From Aegilops tauschii subsp. strangulata (taxonomy: Eukaryota; Streptophyta; Magnoliopsida; Poales; Poaceae): DNA of 64,000 nt. A program made the translations under genes and the position numbers. The notes under the pieces are model-generated. The model made no database searches and was not told where the DNA came from. It worked only from the letters and a program-made list of their open reading frames with translations. Location: NCBI RefSeq assembly GCF_002575655.3, contig NC_053040.3, positions 154,815,148-154,879,147 of the forward strand, in the 5' to 3' direction. This document shows positions 54,620 to 64,000 of the stretch, one piece after another. Position 1 is the stretch's first letter. Each line of letters opens with the position of its first letter.

Positions 54620-56185
54620 GCTCAAATTAGCACGTGGGCTGCCATTTCGTATAGAAATGAGGTCCACCATGTAACTGCGCGGGTGTGGCTGGGCACGAAG
54701 CGTGAGTACGTGCACCTATTCTCTTCGTGTACGTACACCACCTACGTGGGGTTGTGTGAGAGAGATACAAATGTAGAGAGATATAGTGTGTGGGTTCGTG
54801 AGTATTTTTGGGGTGGGGGGGTTGAGAAATAGACAAGCATTATGTGTGGATGATATTTCACTCAAAAATTGTTACATATGCAATGTGTGTGAAATAGAGT
54901 CCTGGATATATCATATATATAGAGGGGGTGATCCATGAGAAGAGAGTGCAGGTATCATCGGCTTGAGGTATCCATAGAATCAAAGAGAGGGATGATGTGT
55001 GTGTGTGCGCGCGCACGAGCGCGATCGATAAAGAGTGCCATCAAATTTGTGTGTGCCCACGTCAAAGATATAGGGTGGCTGGCCTACTGGAATGTGAGAG
55101 GGGACAGGTGCAGTTTGTCTCTGTGGCATGGATACCTACCTACAGTGCTCGACTTTTGGTGTGTGGTGGGGGTGGGGGAGACCTAATTAACTATAGAGGT
55201 ACAATGGCTGGTATATGTGTGGAGGAGGAGAGAGACCTACCTTATGTATTGACGGAGATCGATCGACATCCATGCATATGTGTAGGAGAGGAATAAGGTT
55301 GGGAGAGAGACAGAGCTAGAGTGTCAGAGGGGTTGGTGGTGGAGTTGCTTCTAACAAATGGTGGGAGAGGCTTGCTAGACAAACGGAGGGCGCGCCTGCA
55401 ATATCAATAAGAGAGGGGATGGCTGCCTGTCTGTGCACGTGCGTGTGAGAGACGGGCCAGGACGCATGCACGAATGATGAGGGGGGACGATATGGCTATG
55501 GTAAGCAGAGGTAACTACACAGGAAGATCAATCGTCCTTTGTCAGAGAAAGGAGAGACATAACTTGTGAGGTACGTCGATCGATGGGTGGGGGAAAATAG
55601 TTAAATTCGATCTGGGTATATGTAGGGAGATCGATCGGTATACATGCATGTATGTGTTAGAAGCAAATAAGGCCCGGGGAGAAGGATAGAGAGAGAGGGA
55701 TGCAGCTAGGAGGTGGTGCAAGAGGCATGCTATATTGAGGGGGAAGGTGTGTGCGAGTACGAGATCGATGAAAAGAGGGGTGGGAGTGAGGCATGGACGG
55801 TGATAAGAGAAGAGGGAAAGCTTGTGTTTGTGGTAGGCACACCTGGCTAGAGAGGCATATTGATTGATGTGTGCCGTAAAGAAGGAGCTGGGGGGCCTAC
55901 ACACACCGTGGGTGAACGACCTAAAGTGAAAAGATGAATTTGCATGATGGAGCTAGAGAATGCTGAGGGAGGGTGAGAGGGATGCGGGTGTGTGCATGCA
56001 CAAGACAAAGTTAGCGCTAGCTACAAAGATAAGAGGATTGTGTGGGTGTAAAATACGAATAGAGATCATAATTCATTATAAAAAGTGAATTCAGATATTT
56101 GAAGAATTTATCATAGTGTTTTAAACCATCGCATGCGTGAATATATATAACGGTGATACACATGGTGTGGTTATGAACATGTTAT
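54620..56185 (-). repeat. Inverted paralog of 2.34-3.96 kb
   Basis: The reverse complement carries the landmarks listed for 2340-3960 in the same order. Its open frames are rich in Ser, Leu and Pro because of the CT bias. No gene is supported. Confidence 0.65.
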
Positions 56186-56279
56186 ACTACATATAATATA
56201 TTTTATCTCTACTCTTATAGAAAACAGAGTTGTTGATGATGGTGTGCTTGCCATCCTACAATATACACTACTAGGGAAA

Positions 56280-56520
56280 AGCCTAGCAGCAACGCGGGTT
56301 TTAGGTACATTAGTAGCGCGGGGACCATCGCTAGTAATAAGGCGCTATAGCTAACACTTAGCAGCAGCGCGTGGGTGCCCGCGCTACTGGTATACAAGTG
56401 TAGCAGCAGCGTGCTTCATGCAAGCTTGCTACCGCTAATAGCTCTAGCGTGCTTCGGCTGGACGCGCTACTGCTACTGTCATGCTGCTGCTAACTTTCTC
56501 CACTCGCTACTGCTAATTTT
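56280..56520. repeat. CACTA left subterminal repeats
   Basis: Short AGCAGCAACGCGG, AGTAGCGCGG, GCGCTACTG and GCTACTGCTA copies in both orientations. These are presumed transposase-binding repeats. Confidence 0.75.
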
Positions 56521-57213
56521 AGTAGTTTTTGTTTTTTTTCTGCATGTTTGTTTTGTATTTGAATAGGCTTTATACAAGAATCTTTAGCAGATACAAATGT
56601 CATCATGATACACATACAAATGGCTGCGAGGCCACAAATGTAATCATAGCATATACATACAAATAGTCTCATCATAATCATCATTCAACACAAAGTGGTA
56701 TCTCGTCATCATCACGAAAATAGCTATACAAGTCTCGATTACTTGCAACTACATCGTCATCCATCACTTTGAGTGAGTGCGGAACTATGTTGTACATGAG
56801 TTCGTATCCCTCTCTCGCATTAGCGTGAACCTAAACTAACTACTGCCTGTCGCTCGGAAACCAGAAACCGGTACACCTGGGTCTGACACTCCGGCCACTC
56901 GTCGTATATATACTCCTGGCGTAGCACTTATTCGCCATCGATGATCTATGCACCTGCATCGTCACATGAGTCGATGATATGCAACATATATAGTTGAGCA
57001 ACAGAAAGAGACAGACTTGGCAAAAATAGAAGCAACATATCATAAGCATAAATAAAAAAGTTGATCGTACCCAAAATGCCCTAACTAGAGTGATCATCGC
57101 TAGTCGAGGAGGACGGTTTAATTACATCACAAATAAAGTTTCGTCGTGGATAACTCAAAGTTTCGTCATACAAAAAGTATGGACTAAACGGACACATTGT
57201 CATATATCGACAA
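56521..57213. other. CACTA interior 3' of ORF1, no gene
   Basis: AT-rich sequence between the left subterminal repeats and the end of ORF1 on the minus strand. ORF1's 3' untranslated part is probably here. No other feature. Confidence 0.45.
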
Positions 57214-60200
57214 TCACTCCAACATGTCGTGCCATCCATCCAAGTCAGGGAGATAGTCCCTGAGCCTAGTGAAAGGCTTCGGGTCGAGACGCTGAGAGGC
57301 TACCCGTGTTCGGACGTCTTCCCGCGACATTTGTCCTTCTTCGTAGAACACCCCTGTTTTTCCGACGACCTCCTTCATGATGATTTGGGCTAGTTCGCGC
57401 TGGATGTGATAGAACTCGGCTCGAAGTCGATGATCCTCGATATCTCCTACGTTCTTTGCCCATTGCAGAATATGGGCATCGCCGGATGTAGGTGACATGC
57501 GAAGGTTCTGGTGATCCTATCTGTACTCCAGCATGTGGTGTAGGACATAGAATCCATCATTAAGAGAACCACTCGGTTGCTGGATGCGGCAGAAGTCGGT
57601 CTTATGGCCGAAGGCGAGCCTGCCGCCCCTTCTCTTCTTGTTCGTGACCTCTCCACCCCGTGCTTCGTAGTAAAACATAGCACTGTCGAGAACATCCTTG
57701 ATGTGGGTGTAATCCTTTTTGTGAATGTTCTTCGACGAGTCCAAGTAAAGAGCGTGGGAGTATCGGGGGTAGAGGATGATGAGGATGGCGCGCCCGCCGA
57801 TACGCAAAATAAGTACACCTCAAATTAATTAGCCTCCACCATGCAAATGAATGATTGAAATCGAAGGAAGGATATCTGCGCGGATGACTTACAAGGGATG
57901 ATAAGGCAGGAGAATCGCCTCCTTATCCTTATTGGCGAGCATGAAATTGACGATGTATTCCCTCAGTTATTCACGGTGCTTTACGCAGACTCCCAAGAAG
58001 CTCTCGTGCATGAAGTACGGGTCAGCGACACAGATATGAGGTATCTGCTCAACCCCGATGATGTAGTTCATGTGCAAGGCATAAAGGCGGACAAACGTAA
58101 AATCTAGCTTCTTCACGTGAAACATGTCGAATATGTAATCGAATCAAAGGAAGAACTTATCCGCGGGGAAGAAGTCGACGTACGACAATTGCCGCGGAAC
58201 GTTAACCACGTAGAGTGGGTAACCTGGATCTTTCAAGGCAATGAGGCCTTTCTCTATCCGCAACACATCGTCATGAAGACTCCTTAGATCGCCGAATCTG
58301 GCCCTTAGCGCTGCTGCAGGTAGGATTGGTTGACCGGGGATATGCAATTTATCCGCACCGGTGATATCTATACGGTCTTGAACCCGAGGCTGCTGAGGCG
58401 GCTGGATCATAGAATCATCTTTCTTGCCTTTCCTCGCTCTCTTCCTAGGCTTCTTTGCCGGAAGGTCGTCTATAATACGTTGAGCCTCCGGAGGCGGCAA
58501 TTCAGGCACCGACTCATGACGCTCAAACCCTGAGTAGGCGCCAGTATAGACATACTGTTGAGTGCCATCGTCATCCTCATCCTCATCCATGGCGACATCA
58601 TCACCGACTAATGGAGCCTCTTCCTTACCCCGTCCGCTATCACCCAACCCGACACCCGACGCTAATTGGGTAGGTGGGGTGTTGATGTTCATACCTTGCT
58701 GAGGCTGCGTGCTCGTGGGCGTGCTCCCGGCCGCCTCCAGACGAAGCAGACTCTTTGGCCACAACAGGATCCACCCATTGCAACAAACACCAAGCCGCCG
58801 CGAGGTCTCGTCGTCATCCCCCCTAGTACCAGAGGAGGCAAATTCTCGTGGCCCAGTTTGACATTGGCCACGGAAACCTTGAAGATGTTCGGGGGGATCG
58901 GCCGGCTGTGGAACAATGGTTCCTTCGACTTCATTATCGTCGCCTTCCCCACGTCCACCTTCTGGTCGCCGATGGTGTACAATATGGTGCACGGGGTTTC
59001 GTCGGCCTGCAAAGAAAAGTCTGCGACGTGAGACATCTGAAAGGCAATGAAAATGGGAGATTATACATTTATTGAAGGGGCCGGAGTGACAGATACCGTG
59101 AGGGTGTCGAGCTCAGCCAAAGACGAAGCACCGCCGAGCACGTCCGGTGCGGGAGCAGGTGCGGGAGCTGGTGCGGGAGCAGGTGCTGGTGCAAGGCTAG
59201 TCGAGCTGCTCCCCAAGAAGTCAGCAAGGGGAAAGTCCACTACATTTTTTTCTGGATTTTGCCTGGTCCAATTGAAAACGGCCGGAACCAAGGAAGTGGA
59301 CATATCTACAACCATCTGTTTTGCGGCAGCTACCGCTGCTGCGACGGTCTGAGATGATTTCTTCTCAACCGCAATCTCAACCTTCTTGTCGATGTTTTCT
59401 TCGGTTAACCTTCGTCTTTCCTTTCTCTCCTCCTTGGTCTTACTGTAGTACTTCTTCCACGTGGCGCCGTCTCCGACACCGTGCACGCGTCCATACGACG
59501 GTCGAGTATCCATCGGGAGTCGTTTCAATATGTTCAATGCCCGGTTGAATGGAGTGTCTCACTTGGGCCTCGCCAACGCCTCAGACGGCAAGTCGCTTTC
59601 GGCCGTAATCCTGTGCTGCTCTCTCTGCAAAAGGCACAAGGATCATTTACAAATATGACTAACGTGCAGTCGAATTGATCAAAAACTAAAATTACCAGCA
59701 GTCTGATGAACTCCGTCGTGACCGCGTTCGTCTCGAAAACCTTCTTCACTGGGTCCCAACGGTGCCGGGCCCTGAGGATGTCATGCTCCTGCGGGATGGT
59801 GAACTCCACCAAGGGGTCTGGGATGCCCAGACTCGCGGCTTCCACGTCCTCCTTGGCCCATTTGGACCTCTTCCCACCGTAACCATAGCTTCCGAGGTGG
59901 TGGCTCCCAATGTTCCTCTGTTGAAGCCCCTTCATGTACTTAGACTTTTTTTGGCAGCTTCGGCCTCGCAAGCCGCCTTGAATATTTGAAACTGCTCTTC
60001 CGTGATTGTCGGATTATCCTTTACAATCTCAGAGTAGGGTTCCTTCTTGTCGATGATCCTTGCTTTCACCCTTGTTTTCCAGGTGGCCGACGCGTCGCTA
60101 AACTTGGTCATGGCGTGTTTGTTTATCTTCTTCATTGTCGGGTCCTTATCTGGATCTTTATAATCCTTTTCATTCCGGCTCGGGAACAAGAATATCTGGT

Positions 60201-60615
60201 GAAACTTCTTTAGGAGGGAGGTCCTCATATTATCTATCTTCTGTAGTTTCTCATCGTTGGTGGTGGCGGTTGTCCGTATGATGCAGCCTATTTGATTGTC
60301 GTAGCACGCGCGCACTTCCTGGGGCGCTTTTGCCTCAAAATTGTCGTCGTCCACCTCCGTGACCACCAGTCTAGTAGTCCTGAGCTTGTTAGGAAGCCGT
60401 TGCCTCTTTGCTTTCGGTTCTACACCGGCTCCGCTAGTCTCGGCGCCGGTCTCAGTCTGAGCGCCGGTCTCAGTCTTAGCGCTGGTCTCAATCTCAGCGC
60501 TAGTCTCAGTCTCAGCGCCGGTCTCAGTCTCGTCGGCAAGGCTCAAAAATTCGTCTGCCGCCCGGTGGACGTCGTCGCAATCACCAGAACCCTGTCCTTC
60601 ATCATTGCTAGCCAT
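57214..60615 (-). pseudogene. CACTA ORF1 with PTTA/En/Spm-like and Ulp1-like parts, broken
   Basis: The gene reads from MASNDEGQGSGDCDD at 60615. A TETGAE hexapeptide repeat (about residues 32-60) precedes a basic stretch. TWKTRVKARIIDKKE and GSYGYGGKRSKWAKED mark a plant En/Spm-associated domain. An intron at about 59697-59624 (GTAATT...TTTGCAG), an APAPAP run, and an intron near 59100-59037 follow. A DNA segment with VGKATIMKSKEPLFH comes next, then an acidic and basic linker (DEDEDDD, RKRARKGKK). The end is a Ulp1/C48-like part with YSHALYLDSSKN and QQPSGSLNDGFYVLHHM, closing at 57214. Breaks are a one-base loss in the T7 run at 59946-59952, a stop near 59558, a shift near 58775, TGA at 58144, TAA near 57974 and TAG at 57514. 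The expected catalytic Cys before GFYV is Asp. Confidence 0.75.
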
Positions 60616-60639
60616 GTTTCCTACGATTAAATCTAGTCA

Positions 60640-61480
60640 ATTAATTCTAGACCTAATAAAATGAATAATGACATAAAAAGGCATATTGTTTTGCAGGAAC
60701 GTTGACTCCTTCCCGGTGCGGCAAATCTCGGGCACTCGATATGTCCTAGTTTGTGGCACAATTCATGCCGAAATTCACGGAAAATTTCGGCATGACCTTT
60801 GCTAAAAAGTGGACAAATCGAGAACCTGAATTTTGCCGGAACGGAAATGAATCAACATTCCGGCAAAACATAGGACACTCGGCTTCATTCCCTGGAAACA
60901 ACAAAAGGCCACTTGGGCACAATCGAACCACTTCAATGTCGATTATGATCAATGAGCAAACACAATTGAGGATTTTTCATATATCATGGCCACTTCAAAT
61001 TTGCATCTCCTAGTGTTCGACACTTCAAGAAAATCTACACAAATCTCATGCTCTCTGAAACTCAATTCAAAAACCAAATATAGATGGATGAACCCTATAA
61101 CTCAAATTATGAACCTAGAACTCAAATTATGTCCTAAATTTTTGTCCTAATAAAAATTCACTAAAAATTAAGAACCTACTAGACTTGCAACACTAATAGA
61201 AATTTATTTTTTTATATTGATTTTTTGCTCTAAACTAAATCCTACCACCCTAGTTAACATCTAGTTAATCCTTACTTTCCTAACATTTGTAATTAAACAC
61301 TACAACCCTAACCCTACTGCCCTAGTTAAGCATATACAATTTTTTCCTGCGGCAAGGGAGGCAGATGTGGCGAGGGAGGCAGGGGCGTCTCTGTCAAAGC
61401 CCTATCTAAATTAATTTCCTAAATAAATTAACCTAACTAAATTCTTTTCCTAACTAAATTAACCTAACTAATTTAGAGAG
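60640..61480. other. CACTA interior upstream of ORF1, no gene
   Basis: At 60700-60905 are inverted phrases around AATTCATGCCGAAATTC / AAATTTCGGCATGA and TTTGCCGG / CCGGCAAAA. The rest is AT-rich. A transposase gene would be expected here in an autonomous element and is absent. Confidence 0.5.
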
Positions 61481-61839
61481 AGAGAGAGGAGGGGTGGGGC
61501 TTACAGAGGATGGCTCCGGTGGTGGCGCGGGAGGCAGTGGTGGCGAGGGAGGCAGGGGCATCTCCGGTGACAGCGAGGGAGGCAGTTGTGGCGAGGGAGG
61601 ATCCGGTGTTGTCGACTGCGGCTCCGGTGGCGTCGACTGCGGCTCCGGTGGCGTTGATGAGGCCGCGCGGCTCTGGTGGCGTCGACGTCGCGCGGCTCTG
61701 GTGGCTTCGGGGGCGTCGATGTCGGCAGGAGACGACGGCGAAGTGGGGCGATGGCGAATCGGGAAGACGACGGTGGGGTGGGTTGAGGGATTTGGGAGAG
61801 AAGTGGTGGCCGGGGGGAAACGGTTTTTTGGTTAAGTCA

Positions 61840-62390
61840 AACTTAGCGGTAGCGCTTTTCGCGAAACGCGCTATAGCTAAGTTAGCTATAGCGATTTTCA
61901 CAAAACGCGCTACTGCTATAGCTATGTAATTTCCTTCATATTTCTTATTTCCTTTTCTGTTTCTACAGCGGGGGTCTAGGAAACGCGCTGCAGCTACGTT
62001 AGCTATAGCGCCTCTTACGAACAAACGCTACTGCTACGCCTTTCTCCTTTTTTTTGTTTTTTCATTTATTTTGCTCTACATTTTATTTTTTCCTTTCTCC
62101 TTTTTCTATTTCTTTCTTTTTCATTTACTTTTCCATTTGTTTTCATTTTATTTTATTTCCATTAGCCGCTGCTACTTATGTCCTAGCGGTAGTGTACTTC
62201 TCTCAAGACCGCTACTGCTATGCGTAGCCTATCATTTTAGCAATGGGAATATTAGTGGTAGCGCTTTTTCATGTGCACGCGCTACTACTACTATTGTAGT
62301 TGTAGCGCGGTTTTCGCACGCGCGCTACTGCTATTTAGCACTAGCGCCCATTTTTGAAACGCGCTGCTGCTAAATTTCTGTGTATAAGGT
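61840..62390. repeat. CACTA right subterminal repeats
   Basis: Repeats of TAGCTATAGCG, AAACGCGCTACTGCTA and GTAGCGCTTTT in both orientations run up to the terminal inverted repeat. A GGAGGCAG..GGCGAGGGAG array at 61530-61680 and GTCGACTGCGGCTCCGGTGG repeats precede them; these make the Gly/Ser-rich frames there artefacts. Confidence 0.75.
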
Positions 62391-62548
62391 TTTCCCTAGT
62401 AGTGATAGGCCGTCTAATTATATCTGATGGATAGGAAGGAAACAATGGCAATTTTGAAAAAATATACCCCCACCCCTCTCCACATTTGCAAATAAGGCCT
62501 CCCCTCGATCATCTTGATGTTCTGTGGAACGCATGGGCATCTTGCTAG

Positions 62549-62790
62549 TACTACATATAATATATAGAACATTGATTATAATTTGGGATAATGTGTGGCT
62601 TTTGCAGCTCAGGGCTAAATACTTGTCATAATGTAGGGGACGGGGCACTATACTTTGTGCGATAAACATGGTGTACGTATGGAACATGGCTTAGATTATG
62701 AATATCTAGTTAGTACATCAAATGTACTATTATTTGGAATCAACATCAAGTGTATTCAAAAAATTGAATTCGAGTTCATATAGTACACAT
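62549..62790 (-). repeat. Inverted paralog of 1.93-2.34 kb
   Basis: On the minus strand TACTATATGAACTCGAATTC, TTTTTTGAATACACTTGATG, ATATTCATAATCTAAGCCAT and AAGTATTTAGCC match 1955-2140. This extends the inverted paralogy through the Helitron and CACTA insertions. Confidence 0.65.
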
Positions 62791-62988
62791 AGACGGGTAC
62801 ACGTCGGTGATATACAAACGGTTTTAACCCCTTTACGTGACGCCATTTGGAACCGTCGCCAAGTGAGTGTGGGCGATAGGGGGTCCTTCCCACATGACCC
62901 ATAAATCATCGGGGATAGGTCCTCCTGGGACACCAAATGAGCTCGTGTGCGATCGGGCGAGGCATCGAAACCCAATCATTTCTGTAGG

Positions 62989-63160
62989 TATGTACATCCC
63001 ACACGGTGAATCCCAGAAAAACATTTTCGTAGGTATGTATATCACACACAGTCAATCCAAGGAATACATTTCCGTTCTTATGTACATCCCACACAACCAA
63101 TCCAGGGAAAACGTTTCCGTTCGTATGTACATCCCACACAGTTTTATGTGTAAGCTCGTG
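62989..63160. repeat. 45-bp tandem repeat, about 3.7 copies
   Basis: TATGTACATCCCACACA or a variant starts at 62989, 63034, 63079 and 63124, a strict 45-bp period. Units share ATCCCACAC, AATCCA and AACATTTTCGT-like parts. Such repeats are common near ends of some Triticeae CACTA elements. Confidence 0.8.
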
Positions 63161-63510
63161 TGTGAAAGGTGTAACTATCACACACGCTCTGCCTTGGTTA
63201 ACTGTTTGCTTTTATCAACTACATCACACATGATTTGATGAAGAAAATTGTGTGGCATTGGGCTATCCATCACAAGCGCTTTTACTGCTAGAACCGTTTG
63301 CAAAGTTCCATGACACATTTAGCAGGTTTATTAGTTTACAATTAATAATTCCAGTATTACGCAAATTCACATTTCATATCTAACAGCTGTTTGCCAATTT
63401 CATATCAGGCACATAAATATATTATAACATCACAGTACGATAGCTACATGAAAACAACACAGTACAACATATAGCTAGTTCCACTTCATAAGAACAATAT
63501 ATTCATTTCC

Positions 63511-63640
63511 CTAATCGAGAGCGTAGGCAGTCGCGCTCTTGGCGAAGGCGGCTGCGCTCGGGGGCGACGCTGCCATCGTACGGGCCTTCATGAAGCGTTT
63601 CACGGCGTCATCTTTGCAAGAAGGGGGTGCGGGAATGGGG
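63511..63640 (-). CDS. Short coding fragment, unrecognised
   Basis: On the minus strand the frame reads APPSCKDDAVKRFMKART, then MAASPPSAAAFAKSATAY, and ends ALD with TAG at 63511-63513. It opens just after a stop near 63693, has no upstream ATG, and probably shifted frame near 63650, where a neighbouring frame reads SFPGSSAPVPATPEST. A TATTTAAG box lies on the minus strand at 63710-63717. The composition is that of a real grass coding end. The family is unknown to me; a transposon-borne small gene is likely. Confidence 0.35.
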
Positions 63641-63719
63641 ATCGGGATTCGTGGATTCGGGGGTTGCCGGCACTGGAGCAGATGAGCCGGGGAAGCTTAA
63701 GGAGGAAGACTTAAATAGA

Positions 63720-64000
63720 CCCAGATATTTTCATCGCAAACGGTTCCTAAAAACAACTATGTGTGATGTTGTAGATATTTTTTATTAGCTCTGAAAGACG
63801 GATTTGGAGTGAAGTTGTAACGGATGGTGTTTTAAATGTACGAGAAATTTTGTAGTACTAATACAACTGTCATGTCAAATTTTGGTAATTTTCAGGGGTC
63901 ATTTGTCCTTTAAAGACATTTAAGTGATTTTCAAGCCATTTAATGGCCGTAATTGAAATTTGAACTACATGTACATGCAACAGCTAACCATAACGGTTTG
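63720..64000. other. No gene; right edge of window
   Basis: AT-rich sequence with ATCGCAAACGGTTCC and TATGTGTGATG, phrases similar to subterminal repeats of CACTA elements. No complete element is visible before the edge. Confidence 0.35.

Larger units (their letters stand above)
56266..62404 (-). mobile_element. CACTA (En/Spm) transposon with ORF1 only
   Basis: The terminal inverted repeat CACTACTAGGGAAAA at 56266 is matched by TTTTCCCTAGTAGTG ending at 62404. The 3-bp duplication ATA is at 56263-56265 and 62405-62407. Subterminal regions (56280-56520, 61850-62390) are full of GCTACTGCTA, AGCAGCGCG and TAGCTATAGCGC repeats in both directions. The only gene is a decayed ORF1 on the minus strand. 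No TNP2-type transposase is found, so movement must have depended on another copy. Confidence 0.92.
56206..62548 (+). mobile_element. Short Helitron, split by a CACTA element
   Basis: It starts TCTCTACTCTTATAG after A and ends with GGAACGCATGGGCATC then TTGCTAG before T, the 5' TC and 3' CTAG arrangement of grass Helitrons. Without the 6139-bp CACTA and its 3-bp duplication it is about 201 bp, so non-autonomous. The 17-bp TACTACATATAATATAT lies on both sides (56185-56201 and 62549-62565), which is not expected for a Helitron. A related uninterrupted copy is at 39750-40015. Confidence 0.65.

Noticed and set aside
61473..62024. Gly/Ser- or Pro-rich frames in the right part of the CACTA
   Set aside because: They translate the GGCTCCGGTGGCGTCGAC and GGAGGCAG repeats and run into subterminal repeats. 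No family resemblance.

Overview
The window looks like an intergenic, repeat-rich stretch of a large grass genome, most probably Triticeae (wheat, Aegilops, barley or rye). The reasons are many Stowaway and Tourist/Harbinger MITEs, CACTA ends of the kinds common in wheat, a chromodomain Ty3/gypsy element, Helitron ends, GC-rich grass-style exons and GT-AG introns. There is no bacterial, organellar-genome, rRNA or confident tRNA content. Species and chromosome cannot be set from the sequence alone.

Layout. 0-11 kb: GC-rich leader-like sequence, a segment (1.9-4.0 kb) paralogous in inverted orientation to the far right of the window, two plus-strand copies of a recurring leader exon (about 5.0 and 7.6 kb), MITEs, minisatellites, and a broken B3 (REM-like) gene at 9.6-11.0 kb. 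11-13 kb: an unrecognised minus-strand ORF whose 3' part is a repeat array. 13.4-17.0 kb: a CACTA-like non-coding unit, repeated in direct orientation at 44.1-47.85 kb. 17-23.5 kb: duplicated AT-rich segments, a CT-rich tandem array, a second unrecognised proline-rich ORF (20.1-20.7 kb) and a MITE inside a MITE. 23.5-34.2 kb: a complete but inactivated Ty3/gypsy chromovirus-type retrotransposon with 5-bp target-site duplication GAGGC, inserted in a tandem array. 35.2-44 kb: an unrecognised GC-rich ORF followed by three B3-domain gene copies, all broken or partial, the last two separated by a CACTA-type end. 48-54.5 kb: three minus-strand copies of the leader exon, a LINE RNase H tail between two duplicated blocks, and a Stowaway inside a Stowaway. 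54.6-62.8 kb: the inverted partner of 1.9-4 kb, interrupted by a small Helitron, itself interrupted by a 6.1-kb CACTA element (TSD ATA) that carries only a decayed ORF1 on the minus strand. 62.8-64 kb: a 45-bp tandem array and a short minus-strand coding fragment.

How the parts fit. The non-TE theme is a decaying B3/REM-like cluster. B3 fragments lie at 9.6-11.0, 36.8-39.4, 40.5-41.7 and 43.1-43.9 kb, and a common upstream module recurs at 6.1, 35.1, 36.5 and 40.2 kb. Local duplication in both orientations multiplied these pieces and transposons then cut into them. I see no clearly intact protein-coding gene; the least damaged reading frames (12.2-12.8, 20.1-20.7 and 35.3-35.7 kb) are unrecognised. 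All domain calls were made by eye without database searches.
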